DNA of 47,567 bases, from NCBI GenBank assembly GCA_947448395.1, contig CANFNA010000005.1:1-47567 (forward strand), in the 5' to 3' direction. The DNA comes from Chthoniobacteraceae bacterium (GTDB lineage: Bacteria; Verrucomicrobiota; Verrucomicrobiia; Chthoniobacterales; Chthoniobacteraceae). The notes under the pieces were generated by a model. The model worked only from the letters and a program-made list of their open reading frames with translations, was not told where the DNA came from and did not search any database. Positions within the stretch are counted from its first letter, which is position 1. Each line of letters opens with the position of its first letter. A program made the position numbers and the translations under genes. Positions 28,490 through 39,100 of this stretch are shown in pieces.

Positions 28490-31246
28490 ATGTCCGAGCT
28501 TCCCAAGACCTACGAACCACAGGCCATCGAAGAAAAATGGTACGCCCAATGGCTCTCAAATCACAGCTTTGAGGGACGCCCCGAGCGCGTCTCTGCAAAC
28601 CGCCCTGCCTATTCAATCGTCATCCCTCCGCCAAACGTCACCGGCGTTCTCACCCTCGGACACGTTCTTAACAACACCATCCAGGACATCCTCGCCCGCC
28701 GTGCACGCATGCTCGGCAAAGAAGTCCTCTGGCTCCCAGGAACTGACCACGCCGGGATCGCCACCCAAACCGTCGTCGAGCGGACCCTAAAAAAATCAGG
28801 CGCCATCCGCCATCGAGACGATCTCGGCCGTGAGAAGTTTTTGGAAAAGGTCTGGGAATGGAAGGACAAGCACGGCGGCATCATCATCCAGCAACTCAAG
28901 AAACTCGGAGCCTCCTGCGATTGGAGCCGCGAACGCTTCACCATGGACCCCGAGTACTCGGAGTGCGTTCAACGCGTCTTCGTCGATCTCTTTCAAAAAG
29001 GTGCCATCTATCGCGGCAAACGAATGGTCAATTGGTGCCCCGTCTCGCGAACCGCCCTCTCAGACGAAGAAGTCGTCATGAAACCGCAGTCCGGCGCGCT
29101 CTATCATTTCCGTGTCGAAATCGCGGAACGCCCCGGCCAATTCCTCACCATCGCCACAACTCGTCCAGAAACTATCCCCGGCGACACCGCCGTGGCAGTC
29201 AACCCAAACGACCCTCGTTACACCGACCTCATCGGCCTGCACGTCCTACGACCGCTCCCCGCCGAGCAACCACGCGAGCAACGCCTCCTGCCCATCCTTG
29301 GAGACACTCACGTCGAATTCGGCTTCGGCACCGGCGTCCTAAAAGTCACGCCGGCCCACGACAAGGCCGACTTTGAAATCGGCATCCGCCACTCGCTTCC
29401 AGTTGTCGATATTATGAATCCCGACGGCACCATGAACGCCCTCGCCGGATCCGATCTCCAAGGCAAGGACCGCTTCGATGCACGCTCTATCGCCGTCCAA
29501 AAACTCACTGAACTCGGACTCCTGGAAAAAGAAGAGCCGCACCAAAACAACGTCGGATTCTCCGAACGCGCGGACGTCCCCATCGAACCCCGCCTCAGTC
29601 AACAGTGGTTTCTCAAATACCCCTCCGTCGAGGCCTCTCGCGAAGTTGTGCGCTCGGGCCAAATGCGATTCTTCCCAGACCGCTGGAGCCGCGTTTACGA
29701 GCACTGGATGAACAATCTTCAGGATTGGTGCATTTCTCGCCAACTCTGGTGGGGACACCGCATTCCCGTCTGGTATTTCCACGGTGGCGATCATGCCGCC
29801 GCTTGTCAGTCCCTCGGCTTCGAAGTTCCTTCTGAGGCCATCCGACAACTGGAAGACGGCACGCTTGCCTACTGCGGTCTTCGCGTGCCATCGGACACCA
29901 CCCATTGGGAGCAGGATGGCGATGTTCTCGACACGTGGTTCTCTTCTTGGCTCTGGCCTTTCGCTACCATGGGTTGGCCCGAAAAAACTCAGACCCTCCA
30001 AACCTTCTACCCCACCACAGACCTCGTTACCGGACCCGATATCATCTTCTTCTGGGTCGCACGCATGATCATGGCTGGGTTCGAGTACCTCGGTGAACTG
30101 CCCTTCCGAAACGTCTACTTCACCGGCATCATCCGCGACAAACAGGGCCGGAAAATGTCGAAATCCCTCGGCAATTCTCCAGACCCACTAGACCTCATCG
30201 CCAAATTTGGCGCCGATGCCCTTCGCTTCGGCGTCATGCGCAGTGCACCTCTCGGCCAGGACGTGCTGTTCGACGAAAAGAACGTCGAACTCGGCCGCAA
30301 CTTTTGCACAAAACTTTGGAACGCCTGCCGTTTCCGCCAAATGCAGGGCGGTGAAGTAGAAGCCGAAATCCAAAGCGCATTCCTGTCCACCGAAGACAAA
30401 TGGATTCTCCTGCGTCTCGACCATGCGATTAGCGACGTTTCTTGCGCACTCGACGAGTACCGCTTCTCCGACGCGGCTCAGTCGCTCTACCGCTTTTTCT
30501 GGAGCGAATACTGCGACTGGTACGTCGAAGCCTCAAAGGCTGCTCTCAATGGAGCCGATGCTGCCCGCCGCGAAAACACCCTCGCAGTCATCGACTTCGT
30601 TCTCGCTCACGCGCTCCGATTATTCCATCCGTTCATGCCGTTCATCACCGAAGAACTCTGGCACGGACTTGGCTATCAACAGGATCTCCCCCCAGAGCAA
30701 GGGGGAGAATCCATCATGCGCGCCCCTTGGCCAAAGCCTTTAGGAGCCGATTTCCACGCGCATTACGGACTCCTCCCCGAGGACGAAGCCCGTGCTAATT
30801 CAAAGTTTGAAGTGGTGCTTGCAGGCCGCGGGCTTCGGCGCGACTTCAACATCCCCTCGAATAAGAAAGTTTCCTTCGTCATCCAAAGCACCTCGCCACT
30901 CTCCGAAGACGACCGCAATGTGATCCAACTCCTCCTCAATGCAGAAGCCCTCCAAATCGAGCCTCTGTCTTGGATTCCTCCACGCGGAACCCCAACCGCA
31001 TTGACTCCTTTTGGACAGTTACATCTCCCGCTGGAAGGCCTTGTTGATATGGACGCCGAACGCGATCGCCTCGGCAAGGAGATCACCAAAATCGAGCAGG
31101 AACTTTTGAAAGTACGGGCAAAACTCGCGAATGAAACCTTCGTCAGCGGCGCCCCTGCCAACGTAGTTGCAGAACACCGTCAGCGCGAAACGGATTGGCA
31201 GTCCAAGTTAACCGAACTCCAGCGCATTCAGTCCGCTCTCAGCTAA
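28490..31246 (+). CDS. valS: Valyl-tRNA synthetase
   Basis: The 918-residue class I synthetase contains the HIGH-type motif (PPPNVTGVLTLGHVLNNT), the CP1 editing region with WCPVSRTALSDEEV and TTRPETIPGDTAVAV, the valine-specific DVLDTWFSSWLWPF, and the KMSKS loop GRKMSKSLGNSPDP. It ends in a C-terminal coiled coil (ERDRLGKEITKIEQELLKVRAKL). The length is normal. I choose the ATG at 28490 because the conserved MSELPKTYEPQAIEEKWY starts there; the track start at 28388 follows the upstream gene by two bases and adds unlikely sequence. Confidence 0.97.
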   Translation: MSELPKTYEPQAIEEKWYAQWLSNHSFEGRPERVSANRPAYSIVIPPPNVTGVLTLGHVLNNTIQDILARRARMLGKEVLWLPGTDHAGIATQTVVERTLKKSGAIRHRDDLGREKFLEKVWEWKDKHGGIIIQQLKKLGASCDWSRERFTMDPEYSECVQRVFVDLFQKGAIYRGKRMVNWCPVSRTALSDEEVVMKPQSGALYHFRVEIAERPGQFLTIATTRPETIPGDTAVAVNPNDPRYTDLIGLHVLRPLPAEQPREQRLLPILGDTHVEFGFGTGVLKVTPAHDKADFEIGIRHSLPVVDIMNPDGTMNALAGSDLQGKDRFDARSIAVQKLTELGLLEKEEPHQNNVGFSERADVPIEPRLSQQWFLKYPSVEASREVVRSGQMRFFPDRWSRVYEHWMNNLQDWCISRQLWWGHRIPVWYFHGGDHAAACQSLGFEVPSEAIRQLEDGTLAYCGLRVPSDTTHWEQDGDVLDTWFSSWLWPFATMGWPEKTQTLQTFYPTTDLVTGPDIIFFWVARMIMAGFEYLGELPFRNVYFTGIIRDKQGRKMSKSLGNSPDPLDLIAKFGADALRFGVMRSAPLGQDVLFDEKNVELGRNFCTKLWNACRFRQMQGGEVEAEIQSAFLSTEDKWILLRLDHAISDVSCALDEYRFSDAAQSLYRFFWSEYCDWYVEASKAALNGADAARRENTLAVIDFVLAHALRLFHPFMPFITEELWHGLGYQQDLPPEQGGESIMRAPWPKPLGADFHAHYGLLPEDEARANSKFEVVLAGRGLRRDFNIPSNKKVSFVIQSTSPLSEDDRNVIQLLLNAEALQIEPLSWIPPRGTPTALTPFGQLHLPLEGLVDMDAERDRLGKEITKIEQELLKVRAKLANETFVSGAPANVVAEHRQRETDWQSKLTELQRIQSALS

Positions 31247-31279
31247 TCCTTGGAACAACCCATTCAACCGCTATCACCC

Positions 31280-31951
31280 ATGTCTAAAGTTAGTGATCTT
31301 CTCGACAACAACCGCCGGTGGTCGGAGCAAACACGGAGCCGTGACCCCGAGTTCTTCTCCACTCTGGCCAAACAACAGGCCCCGGCATACTTGTGGATTG
31401 GCTGCTCAGATAGTCGCGTGCCCGCAAATCAAATCGTTGGCCTACTCCCCGGCGAAGTCTTCGTGCACAGAAACGTCGCAAACGTAGTCGTCCACACCGA
31501 TCTGAACTGTCTCTCCGCCATTCAGTACGCCGTCGATGTTCTTAAAGTTCGCCACATCTTGGTGGTCGGTCATTACGGGTGCGGCGGCGTCACTAGCGCC
31601 CTAAAAGGCTGGAGATTTGGCCTGGTCGACAACTGGCTCCGCCACGTGCAGGACGTCCGCCAAAAACACGCAGCACTCCTCGAAACGTTTCCAGACGACG
31701 AATCGCAGATCCATCACCTCTGCGAACTCAATGTCATCGAGCAGGTCGTCAATGTCGGCGAAACCACCATCGTCCAAGATGCGTGGCTCAAAGGGCAAGA
31801 CCTCACAGTCCACGGATTGGTCTACACACTGAATGACGGCCTCATCCACGACCTCGGCATGAGCGCTGACTCATTGCCGGTCCTCAATAAAGCATACCTT
31901 TCCGCAGTCCAAAAAATCCGCGATCTCAAAGGCAAAACAATTCTCCCTTAG
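31280..31951 (+). CDS. can: Beta-class carbonic anhydrase
   Basis: The 223-residue protein has the zinc-binding motifs CSDSRVPANQIVGLLPGEVFVHRNVAN (Cys and the Asp-Arg dyad) and VVGHYGCGGV (His and Cys). It also has a C-terminal VHGLVYTLNDGLI. It interconverts carbon dioxide and bicarbonate in the cytoplasm. The ATG at 31280 begins the conserved region (MSKVSDLLDNNRRWSE). It follows valS by 33 bases and may be cotranscribed. Confidence 0.95.
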   Translation: MSKVSDLLDNNRRWSEQTRSRDPEFFSTLAKQQAPAYLWIGCSDSRVPANQIVGLLPGEVFVHRNVANVVVHTDLNCLSAIQYAVDVLKVRHILVVGHYGCGGVTSALKGWRFGLVDNWLRHVQDVRQKHAALLETFPDDESQIHHLCELNVIEQVVNVGETTIVQDAWLKGQDLTVHGLVYTLNDGLIHDLGMSADSLPVLNKAYLSAVQKIRDLKGKTILP

Positions 31952-31992
31952 CCGCTTCGCCGCCGCCGCTCAGAAAACTCATCTTCCGAAGC

Positions 31993-32901
31993 TTACTGCG
32001 CCGGACTGGAAGCGGTGACCCTCGCCGGTTTGTAGTCCGCGGCATGATAAGAACTACGCACCAACGGCCCGGAAGCCACGTGCCCAAAGCCCTTGCCGTA
32101 GGCCACCTCTTTGTATTTCTCAAACATCTCAGGGTGAATGTACTCCACCACTGGCAAATGCTGCGGACTTGGGCGTAGGTACTGACCCAATGTCAGGTTC
32201 TCAACCCCAGCAACCCGAAGGTCATCCATCGCCTGCAGAATCTCTGACTCCTGTTCACCAAGCCCAAGCATCATTCCGCTCTTGGTCACCACAGCAGGCT
32301 CCAACTCCTTCACCCGCGCCAATACCTTCAGCGAAATCCGATATTTCGCGCGAGAACGCACCATGGGCGTCAGACGCTCCACGGTCTCCAAGTTGTGATT
32401 GAAAATGTCCGGTCCAGCAGCAAGCACCACCTCGATGCACTCGTCCTTTGCATGAAAATCGGGTGTAAGAACCTCAATCACAATCGCCGCATCCACAGCC
32501 CGAATCGCGCGAATTGTCTGCGCAAAATGTTCCGCTCCGCCATCCTTCAAATCGTCACGCGCAACCGCCGTCACCACCACATGCTTCAGACGCATTCTAC
32601 GCACCGCCTCTGCCACCCGCTGCGGTTCGTCCGCCTCCAATGCAAAAGGCTTTGCTGTCGTCACCGCACAAAATCCGCAGGCCCTCGTACAACGATCTCC
32701 GGCGATCATGAAGGTCGCCGTTCCTTGACTCCAACATTCCCACCGATTTGGACACTGCGCCTCCTCACACACCGTGTGAAGCTTCAAGTCCGAAACGAGC
32801 GCCTTCGTTGAAAAAAAGACGGGGTTGGAAGGAAGTCGGACCCGAATCCAGTCGGGTTTCTTAGCTTGATGCAAGGCGGGGTCGATCTTCGAGCAGGCCA
32901 T
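31993..32901 (-). CDS. lipA: Lipoyl synthase
   Basis: The 302-residue radical-SAM enzyme has the auxiliary-cluster motif CEEAQCPNRWECW and the SAM-cluster motif CTRACGFCAV. It also has LEVLTPDF-type and SGMMLGLGEQESEI segments and ends with RSSYHA, the conserved Arg-Ser-Ser C-terminal signature that ligates the auxiliary cluster. It inserts two sulfurs into octanoylated lipoyl domains such as that of the E2 in this window. No lipB is adjacent. It is convergent with the carbonic anhydrase gene. Confidence 0.97.
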   Translation of the reverse strand: MACSKIDPALHQAKKPDWIRVRLPSNPVFFSTKALVSDLKLHTVCEEAQCPNRWECWSQGTATFMIAGDRCTRACGFCAVTTAKPFALEADEPQRVAEAVRRMRLKHVVVTAVARDDLKDGGAEHFAQTIRAIRAVDAAIVIEVLTPDFHAKDECIEVVLAAGPDIFNHNLETVERLTPMVRSRAKYRISLKVLARVKELEPAVVTKSGMMLGLGEQESEILQAMDDLRVAGVENLTLGQYLRPSPQHLPVVEYIHPEMFEKYKEVAYGKGFGHVASGPLVRSSYHAADYKPARVTASSPAQ

Positions 32902-33002
32902 AGCCCCTTACCCTAGGCAACCATCCGTCAAAATCAACCGCCAGACCTCAAATCATCTCTCCATCTAAACGAATATTTTCCTCCACCCATCTCCACACTA
33001 TT

Positions 33003-33836
33003 GTGGAACTCGTGCGCTCTAAGCTCGCCCTCCCATTCCAGACAGCCCTTTTGGCACTGCTCTTCCTCTGTCTCCACGGTTTCCTCCATGCCGTTAGCCA
33101 AGACAATGCACTGATCCAAACGCTCAACTCCAATAGCGACGAATCTCGCCGACTCGACGCACTCCACCAACTCGAAAAGGCCGGCACCCTAACCGCAATC
33201 CATATCACCCGCTCCATCACAGACATCTCCCCAAACATCAGAGCGGAGTCTCTTCGGATCGGCAAAGGCTTTGCTGCTCAAGACCCAGACCTCATGGTGC
33301 GGCTTATGGCTCTCGCCAACGATCGCTCACCCATTGTGAGGATCGAAGTAATGCCCTTTCTCCTCTCAATCAATCATCCGAAAGCACGTGCGCTTTTTCT
33401 CCAAGTCTTCCGCGCTGAAGCCGACAATCCAAAGACCTGGCCCATCGCAATTCCTCAACTCGGCGCTGATTTGCTACCCTGCGTCGAATCCTTGGCATCA
33501 TCCGATGACTGGAAAAAAGAAGCACCCAGACGGACCCAGTTTTACGAAATCGCAGCCAATCATCTTCGTGAAGAGGGTTCAAAAGCGGGGGTCGAACAGT
33601 TGCTCCAATTCCTTGCCACCGCCCAATCCCCCCCCCGATGGGCGCGAGCTGCCCTACTACGGGGCGTTTTAGGACAGCAAGCATCGCAATCAAACGAGCT
33701 CGCCCCAGTCACGGCCACCCTAGTCTTCGACAGCATTCCGCCATGCGTTCAAGCGCTCTTAGATTCCAAAGACAAGGACATCGCAACGATCATCCGCAAC
33801 CCAAATTCAGCACTCCGCTGGCCGATCTCCCCATGA
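33003..33836 (+). CDS. Secreted or anchored HEAT-like repeat protein, function unknown
   Basis: The 277-residue protein opens with a hydrophobic segment (ALLALLFLCLHGFLHA, a signal peptide or anchor). It continues as alpha-helical repeats resembling HEAT units, for example DISPNIRAESLRIGKGFAAQDPDLMVRLMALANDRSPIVRIEVMPFLL. That pattern recalls the repeat segment in the middle of large PVC-type haem-binding proteins, but no CxxCH or propeller is present. The start is GTG. It is followed by nadC after 49 bases. It may be a stand-alone protein or a remnant of a longer one. Confidence 0.6.
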   Translation: MELVRSKLALPFQTALLALLFLCLHGFLHAVSQDNALIQTLNSNSDESRRLDALHQLEKAGTLTAIHITRSITDISPNIRAESLRIGKGFAAQDPDLMVRLMALANDRSPIVRIEVMPFLLSINHPKARALFLQVFRAEADNPKTWPIAIPQLGADLLPCVESLASSDDWKKEAPRRTQFYEIAANHLREEGSKAGVEQLLQFLATAQSPPRWARAALLRGVLGQQASQSNELAPVTATLVFDSIPPCVQALLDSKDKDIATIIRNPNSALRWPISP

Positions 33837-33885
33837 CGCCATACACTCAACTTCATCTCCTTGTTTGCAGCCCGACCGGCACTCC

Positions 33886-34722
33886 ATGAAATCCGTACCC
33901 GCGCACGATCTCATCGCAATCGCTCTCGCCGAGGACATCGGCTCCGGAGACTTAACCTCGGAGTATTTCGTCGAAAAGCGTCCCGCTAAGGCCCGCTTGT
34001 TCTGCAAAGAAAACGCTGTCGCAGCCGGAGTCGAAATCGCAGCAGACGTTTTCCTGCGCGTCGACCCGAGTTGCCGCGTCACCATCACCCGCTCCAGCGG
34101 CACTCTTCTAAACCCCGGCGATACCGCCATCGAAGTCTACGGCCCTCTCCCATCCCTGCTCACATCTGAGCGCGTTGCACTGAACTTCCTCCAACATCTT
34201 TCCGGCATTGCCACCTTAACCCGACAATTTGTAGATGCGGTTTCAGGGACTAAGGCTCAGATCTTAGACACACGCAAAACCGTCCCTGGATTGCGCCTCC
34301 TCGAAAAAGCAGCCGTCGTTGCAGGAGGCGGAATCAACCACCGCATGGGCCTTTACGACATGGTTATGGTCAAGGACAACCATCTCGCCTCGGGCACATC
34401 TCGCATTGAACTCCAAAACGCCATTCACAAACTTCACGCCAAACACCCTCGCGTTGCCGTTACTCTGGAAGCAGACACGCTCGAGCAAGTCCGAATGTTC
34501 CTCGAGATGGAAGGCGTACACGTCATCTTGCTCGACAACATGAAGCTGGAGCAAATGCGCGAAGCGGTCTCTCTCTCAGCAGGCCGCGTGCTTCTCGAGG
34601 CATCCGGCGGGGTGAATCTTAAGACCGTGTCTGCCATCGCCGCAACAGGGGTTGATCGCATTTCCGTCGGAGCGCTCACCCATTCGGCAAGGGCCGTCGA
34701 CTTCTCCATGGAGCTGCTCTAA
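33886..34722 (+). CDS. nadC: Nicotinate-nucleotide pyrophosphorylase (carboxylating)
   Basis: The 278-residue protein has the QPRTase features LAEDIGSGDLTSE, ERVALNFLQHLSGIATLTRQFVD, LDTRKTVPGLRLLEKAAVVAGGGINHRMGLYDMVMVKDNH and the C-terminal LLEASGGVNLKTVSAIAATGVDRISVGALTHS. It converts quinolinate and PRPP into nicotinate mononucleotide in NAD synthesis. The ATG at 33886 is chosen at the start of the conserved N-terminal helix. nadA and nadB are not in the window. Confidence 0.96.
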   Translation: MKSVPAHDLIAIALAEDIGSGDLTSEYFVEKRPAKARLFCKENAVAAGVEIAADVFLRVDPSCRVTITRSSGTLLNPGDTAIEVYGPLPSLLTSERVALNFLQHLSGIATLTRQFVDAVSGTKAQILDTRKTVPGLRLLEKAAVVAGGGINHRMGLYDMVMVKDNHLASGTSRIELQNAIHKLHAKHPRVAVTLEADTLEQVRMFLEMEGVHVILLDNMKLEQMREAVSLSAGRVLLEASGGVNLKTVSAIAATGVDRISVGALTHSARAVDFSMELL

Positions 34723-34755
34723 CGCCCCACAGCTGAAAGCGCGCGTACCTCTACC

Positions 34756-36183
34756 TCAACCGGCGATCCCCTCAAATGGCTCGCCTTCGTTCAACGTCGG
34801 TCGCTCCGGGCGCCCCTTATAGTTGTAAACTAACCCCATGTTATCTAGACCAAGCAGCCAGAGGATCGTCGCATGCAGATCATGCACGTGAAGCCTCTTC
34901 TCCGTCGCGTGAAGCCCTAGATCATCCGTGGCACCAATGGTCTGCCCACCCTTCACTCCACCACCCGCAAACCACATCGAAAATCCAGTCGGATTGTGGT
35001 CCCGTCCATCCCCCTTCTCGCTCATCGGAGTCCGTCCAAACTCGCCACCCCAAACCACCAGCGTATCCGCAAGCATTCCCCGCGACTTCAAATCCCGAAG
35101 CAACGCGGCAACCGGCTGATCCATGCTCGCACACAGCGCGCTGTGATTCTTTTCCATCCCCGTATGCGAGTCCCACTTGCTACCGGACCCATGGAAAATC
35201 TGCACAAACCGAACGCCGCGCTCGACCATTCGCCTCGCTAAAAGACACAACCGTCCCATCTCCGCGGTCTCTTTGCGATCCAGTCCATAAAGCTTCTTTG
35301 TCGCATCGCTCTCGCCAGCCAAATCAACCGCTCCCGGCGCCTGCGCCTGCATTCGGTACGCAAGCTCGTAACTCGTCAAACGCGCACTTAACTCCGTCTG
35401 ATTCGGAAACCGCTCCGCATACCGCCCGTTGAGTGAATTGATGAAGCCTAATCGAGCCCCTTGCTGTTCCTCAGTATGCGATGGCGGCGTGTTCAAATTC
35501 GGAATTGGCTCGCTTCCACCTTGAAGACGAATCCCTTGGTAAACCGCAGGCATGAAGCCAGCACTCCAGTTCCGAGGCCCGTTCACCACACTGCTTTGGT
35601 TGTCTTGGAGCACCACAAACGCTGGCAGGTCGGCATTCTCCGTCCCAAGCCCGTAACTCACCCACGACCCCAGAGAGGGCCGCCCGCCAAGAATCGACCC
35701 CGTGTTCATCTGGCAAACTCCCGCGCTATGGTTAATCCCGTCAGACCAACAGGACCGCACAACCGCGAGATCGTCTGCGCACTGGGCCATGTAAGGAAGC
35801 CAGTCGCTCACCCACAATCCGCTCTCCCCATGCCTCTTCCACTCGCGCCGACTCGCCAAAAGAGGAGATTTCGTCTCCCCCATCGCCGTAATTACACTCC
35901 CGAAACTGTCAGGAATCGGCTTCCCTGCCAGTTCATTCAAAAGAGGCTTTGGATCGAATAAATCCAAATGCGAAGGCCCTCCTTCCATAAACAGGAAAAT
36001 CACATTCTTCGCACGCGCTTTCAGCTGCGGCGTCTTTGCAAGAAGCGGTGACGGTTGCGCCGCTTTCACCTCCCCATTCAAAAGGCTCTGGAGTGCTACC
36101 GCACCGAGACCGACTCCCGATCGAAACAGGAAATCACGTCGGGTATGTTGAGCTTCATATCGGAAACAACGCGGGTCTTTCAT
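34756..36183 (-). CDS. DUF1501 secreted protein (sulfatase-like fold)
   Basis: The 475-residue protein begins with a twin-arginine-type signal (HTRRDFLFRSGVGLGAVALQSLL). It has the family features KNVIFLFMEGGPSHLDLFDPKP, CQMNTGSILGGRPSLGSWVSYGLGTENADLPAFVVL and VVWGGEFGRTPMSEKGDGRDHNP. DUF1501 proteins belong to the alkaline-phosphatase/sulfatase superfamily and are abundant in Planctomycetes and Verrucomicrobia, nearly always beside DUF1549/DUF1553 genes as here. Their activity is unknown. The gene starts five bases after the stop of its partner, so the two are coupled. Confidence 0.92.
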   Translation of the reverse strand: MKDPRCFRYEAQHTRRDFLFRSGVGLGAVALQSLLNGEVKAAQPSPLLAKTPQLKARAKNVIFLFMEGGPSHLDLFDPKPLLNELAGKPIPDSFGSVITAMGETKSPLLASRREWKRHGESGLWVSDWLPYMAQCADDLAVVRSCWSDGINHSAGVCQMNTGSILGGRPSLGSWVSYGLGTENADLPAFVVLQDNQSSVVNGPRNWSAGFMPAVYQGIRLQGGSEPIPNLNTPPSHTEEQQGARLGFINSLNGRYAERFPNQTELSARLTSYELAYRMQAQAPGAVDLAGESDATKKLYGLDRKETAEMGRLCLLARRMVERGVRFVQIFHGSGSKWDSHTGMEKNHSALCASMDQPVAALLRDLKSRGMLADTLVVWGGEFGRTPMSEKGDGRDHNPTGFSMWFAGGGVKGGQTIGATDDLGLHATEKRLHVHDLHATILWLLGLDNMGLVYNYKGRPERPTLNEGEPFEGIAG

Positions 36184-36188
36184 ACTCT

Positions 36189-39100
36189 TTACTCCACATA
36201 GAGAAACTCACTCGAATTTAGTAGCGCATGACAAAAATCAGCCATTGCAGCCTGCTTCGGTACAAGGTGGCCGATCTTCGCAGCCGTCTTTTTCTCGGGC
36301 TGAGAAAGCTTCCTGTCGTGTCCACTAAAGTCCGCAAAAACATCCGGCTTCGCTTCAAACTTCCAATACCCGAGGGTCGAATCACCAACCCCTTCCGCCG
36401 TGTACAGCAGTTGAGGCTGAGAAAGTGCGCCCCCAGACAACCGCACATCATCAAGCACTCCATCAAATGAATTTGGATCCGCTCCCGATCTCCCCCCAAT
36501 CGTAAGCGGCACGTCGTTAACCCAGCCTCCACACACCGGGTGCTCAACCGTTGCCGTCAGTAACGGTTCATCGTCATTGGAGAGATCCTTCAGCGAGAAA
36601 ACCACTTTTCCTAGAGCCGCCTTCGTCGCTGGAGTCACAGAAGCAGCGATGAAATAAGGGCGGTTAATCTGCACATTCAAATCCGAAAATACCGGATACT
36701 CGATCAAAGCTCCGCTGTGATTTTCTCCCACCAACTGGATCGCAACCGTCAGAGGTTTCCTGCGCGACTTCTGTCCAGTAATCCCAAGCGCCCATCCGGG
36801 TTGCTGATGCCCCCCCAACCACTTCGCTGCAATCGTCCGAAGTGCCCCCGTAACAGCCACAGATCTCGGCACCATAAAAGCTTCCAGCGTGAATCCGCCC
36901 TCGCCGAGCATCGAGCCACTGTTTTCCACCTTAAACAACCGCTGAATTCCCTCCGGTTCGATAAGCGCTGCCTGGCCATCCCGATAAGGAACCTTATCCG
37001 GTATAAACCCTGCCTGACCCGAAAATAAACGAGCGGGGTCAGCCTGCGATTCCTGAGTCGCAATAAAAGCAACCGCCTCCGCAACTTCCTCAGGCGTCGC
37101 GGAACGTCCGAAGGCGAACTCGTACGCCCAACGCACTTGTCCCTCAACATCGTTCGGAACAAGTGCCTCCAACCGCCCCGCCATCGCCTTCCCACGGGAT
37201 CGCAACGCTGCACTATTGAGCAGAAGAAGCGATTGAACTGGGGTCGTAGTCGTATCGCGAGACGATGCGCTCGTAAACCACTGCGGCGCGTCAAACACAT
37301 CCGCCAACGCATCGCGCGTATTCCGCATAAATCGAGTGTAGATCGTCCTCACCGGCGCGTCGTGCATCTTTCCTGCGCCACCGCGCATCTCATGCAATTC
37401 ACCGCTCACGCTAAACATCGAATCGCGAATCTGCTCCGCATCCAATCGCTTCGGCACTCGATGCCAGAGAAGTCGATTTGCAGGATCCTTCACAACACAT
37501 TCCGAGAGCGAAGGGTCCTCACGACTGCTACGCCGATACGCCGCACTCGTCACAACGAGGCGGTGAAGTTTTTTTAAAGACCAGCCTTCCTTCACAAACC
37601 AACCCGCCAGCCAGTCCAACAATTCCGGATGCGTCGGTTTTTCCCCAAGCATTCCAAAATCACTCGCATTCGCTGCAAGTCCCCGGCCGAAGTGCTGCTG
37701 CCAAACTCGATTCACCATCACCCGCGAAGACAGAGGATTATCTTTGCGAGTCAACCACCGTGCCAACGCCGCTCTCCGCCCAGTGCTTTGAGGGAAGGGT
37801 ACCGCGTTCAACGGACCAGGATCCAAGATAGTCAAAACACCTGGCTCTATGTCTCCCTCACTAGGCCGCTTTGGAATTCGTACCACCGGCGCTCTCGGCC
37901 CAACATCCGACGCTGCAAAAGCCACGGGAAGGGCGACCGGTTTGTCTTTCTCAAGAGCCGCCAATTCACGACGAAGCGACAAGATCTGCTCCTTTACGTC
38001 TCCCTTAAACCGCCCGTCAACCCGTTCCCAATCATAGACCACCTGCCGCCATGCAAGCCCTGCAAGCTGTGACTCCAGAGGCTCCCTCTGATCAGATGGC
38101 TTTCGGATCATCGTCTGAATGTCGTCCGGAAACCGACCAACCGCCTCCTTCTCCGCAGCATCTAAATAAGGCTTTTCTAGCGCAGCTAGACGCTCCCGAA
38201 TCGGAGCAACCCTTGCCTCCCACGCAGCCTCTTTCTTTGCATGCTCGGCAAACTCCAATTTCGTCACCGCCGCCACATCCCCAGGTTGTATCGCCGCAAA
38301 TACCGCTCGCAGCCGATAATAATCACGCTGAAGAATCGGATCAAACTTGTGGTCGTGGCACCGTGCGCACTGCAACCCAAGTCCGAAAAAGGCGTCTCCA
38401 GTGGTGTCCGTGAGATCGTTCAGAATCGTCTCCCATTGCCCTCGTACGTCACGCGCATTCCACTCGTAAATCCCATGCCTCAAATAGCCCGTTGCAATCA
38501 GCCCTTCCGGAGAATCTGGAAAGATTTCGTCTCCCGCCAGCTGCTCCTGAATGAAGCGGTCATAAGGCTTGTCGTCGTTGAAAGCCTTAATCACATAATC
38601 CCGAAAACGCCAGGCGTGCGGTCGATACGCATCCGCCCGATATCCGTCTCCATCGGCATAACGCACTAAATCGAGCCAATGCCTCGCCATCCTCTCCCCA
38701 TATGCTGGACGTGCAAGCAGTCCATCCACCAACCTTTCATACGCCCCAGCTGACTTATCGGCCACAAATGCTGCCACCTCCTCCGGCGTCGGCGGTAACC
38801 CAGTCAAATCAAACGTCACCCTTCGAACCAAGACTGCAGCACTCGCCTCTGGTGCTGCTTTCAAACCCTCCGCCTCCAGTTTCGCCAAAATAAAACGGTC
38901 CACCGCGTTGCGGATTTCCTTGCCCTCTCCCACCTCGGGTGGCGCCACCTCTTTCAACGGTTGAAACGCCCACCACAAACGATCTTCCTCCGTTATATTT
39001 CCAGGCTTTCGCCTCCTCATCCCTCCAGTCGAGGCAGAGACATCCCCTTTTGGCCACTCCGCACCCGCTGCGATCCATTCCTCCAGAACGCGTATATCTG

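Noticed and set aside
29339-30001. 220-codon minus-strand ORF opposite valS
   Set aside because: Lies wholly within the valyl-tRNA synthetase gene.
33865-33885. Upstream start for nadC at 33865
   Set aside because: The seven added residues precede the conserved N-terminus and lack a ribosome-binding site; the ATG at 33886 fits the family better.
34776-35432. 218-codon plus-strand ORF opposite the DUF1501 gene
   Set aside because: Antisense to a gene with strong family motifs; low-complexity Pro/Ser/Arg content.
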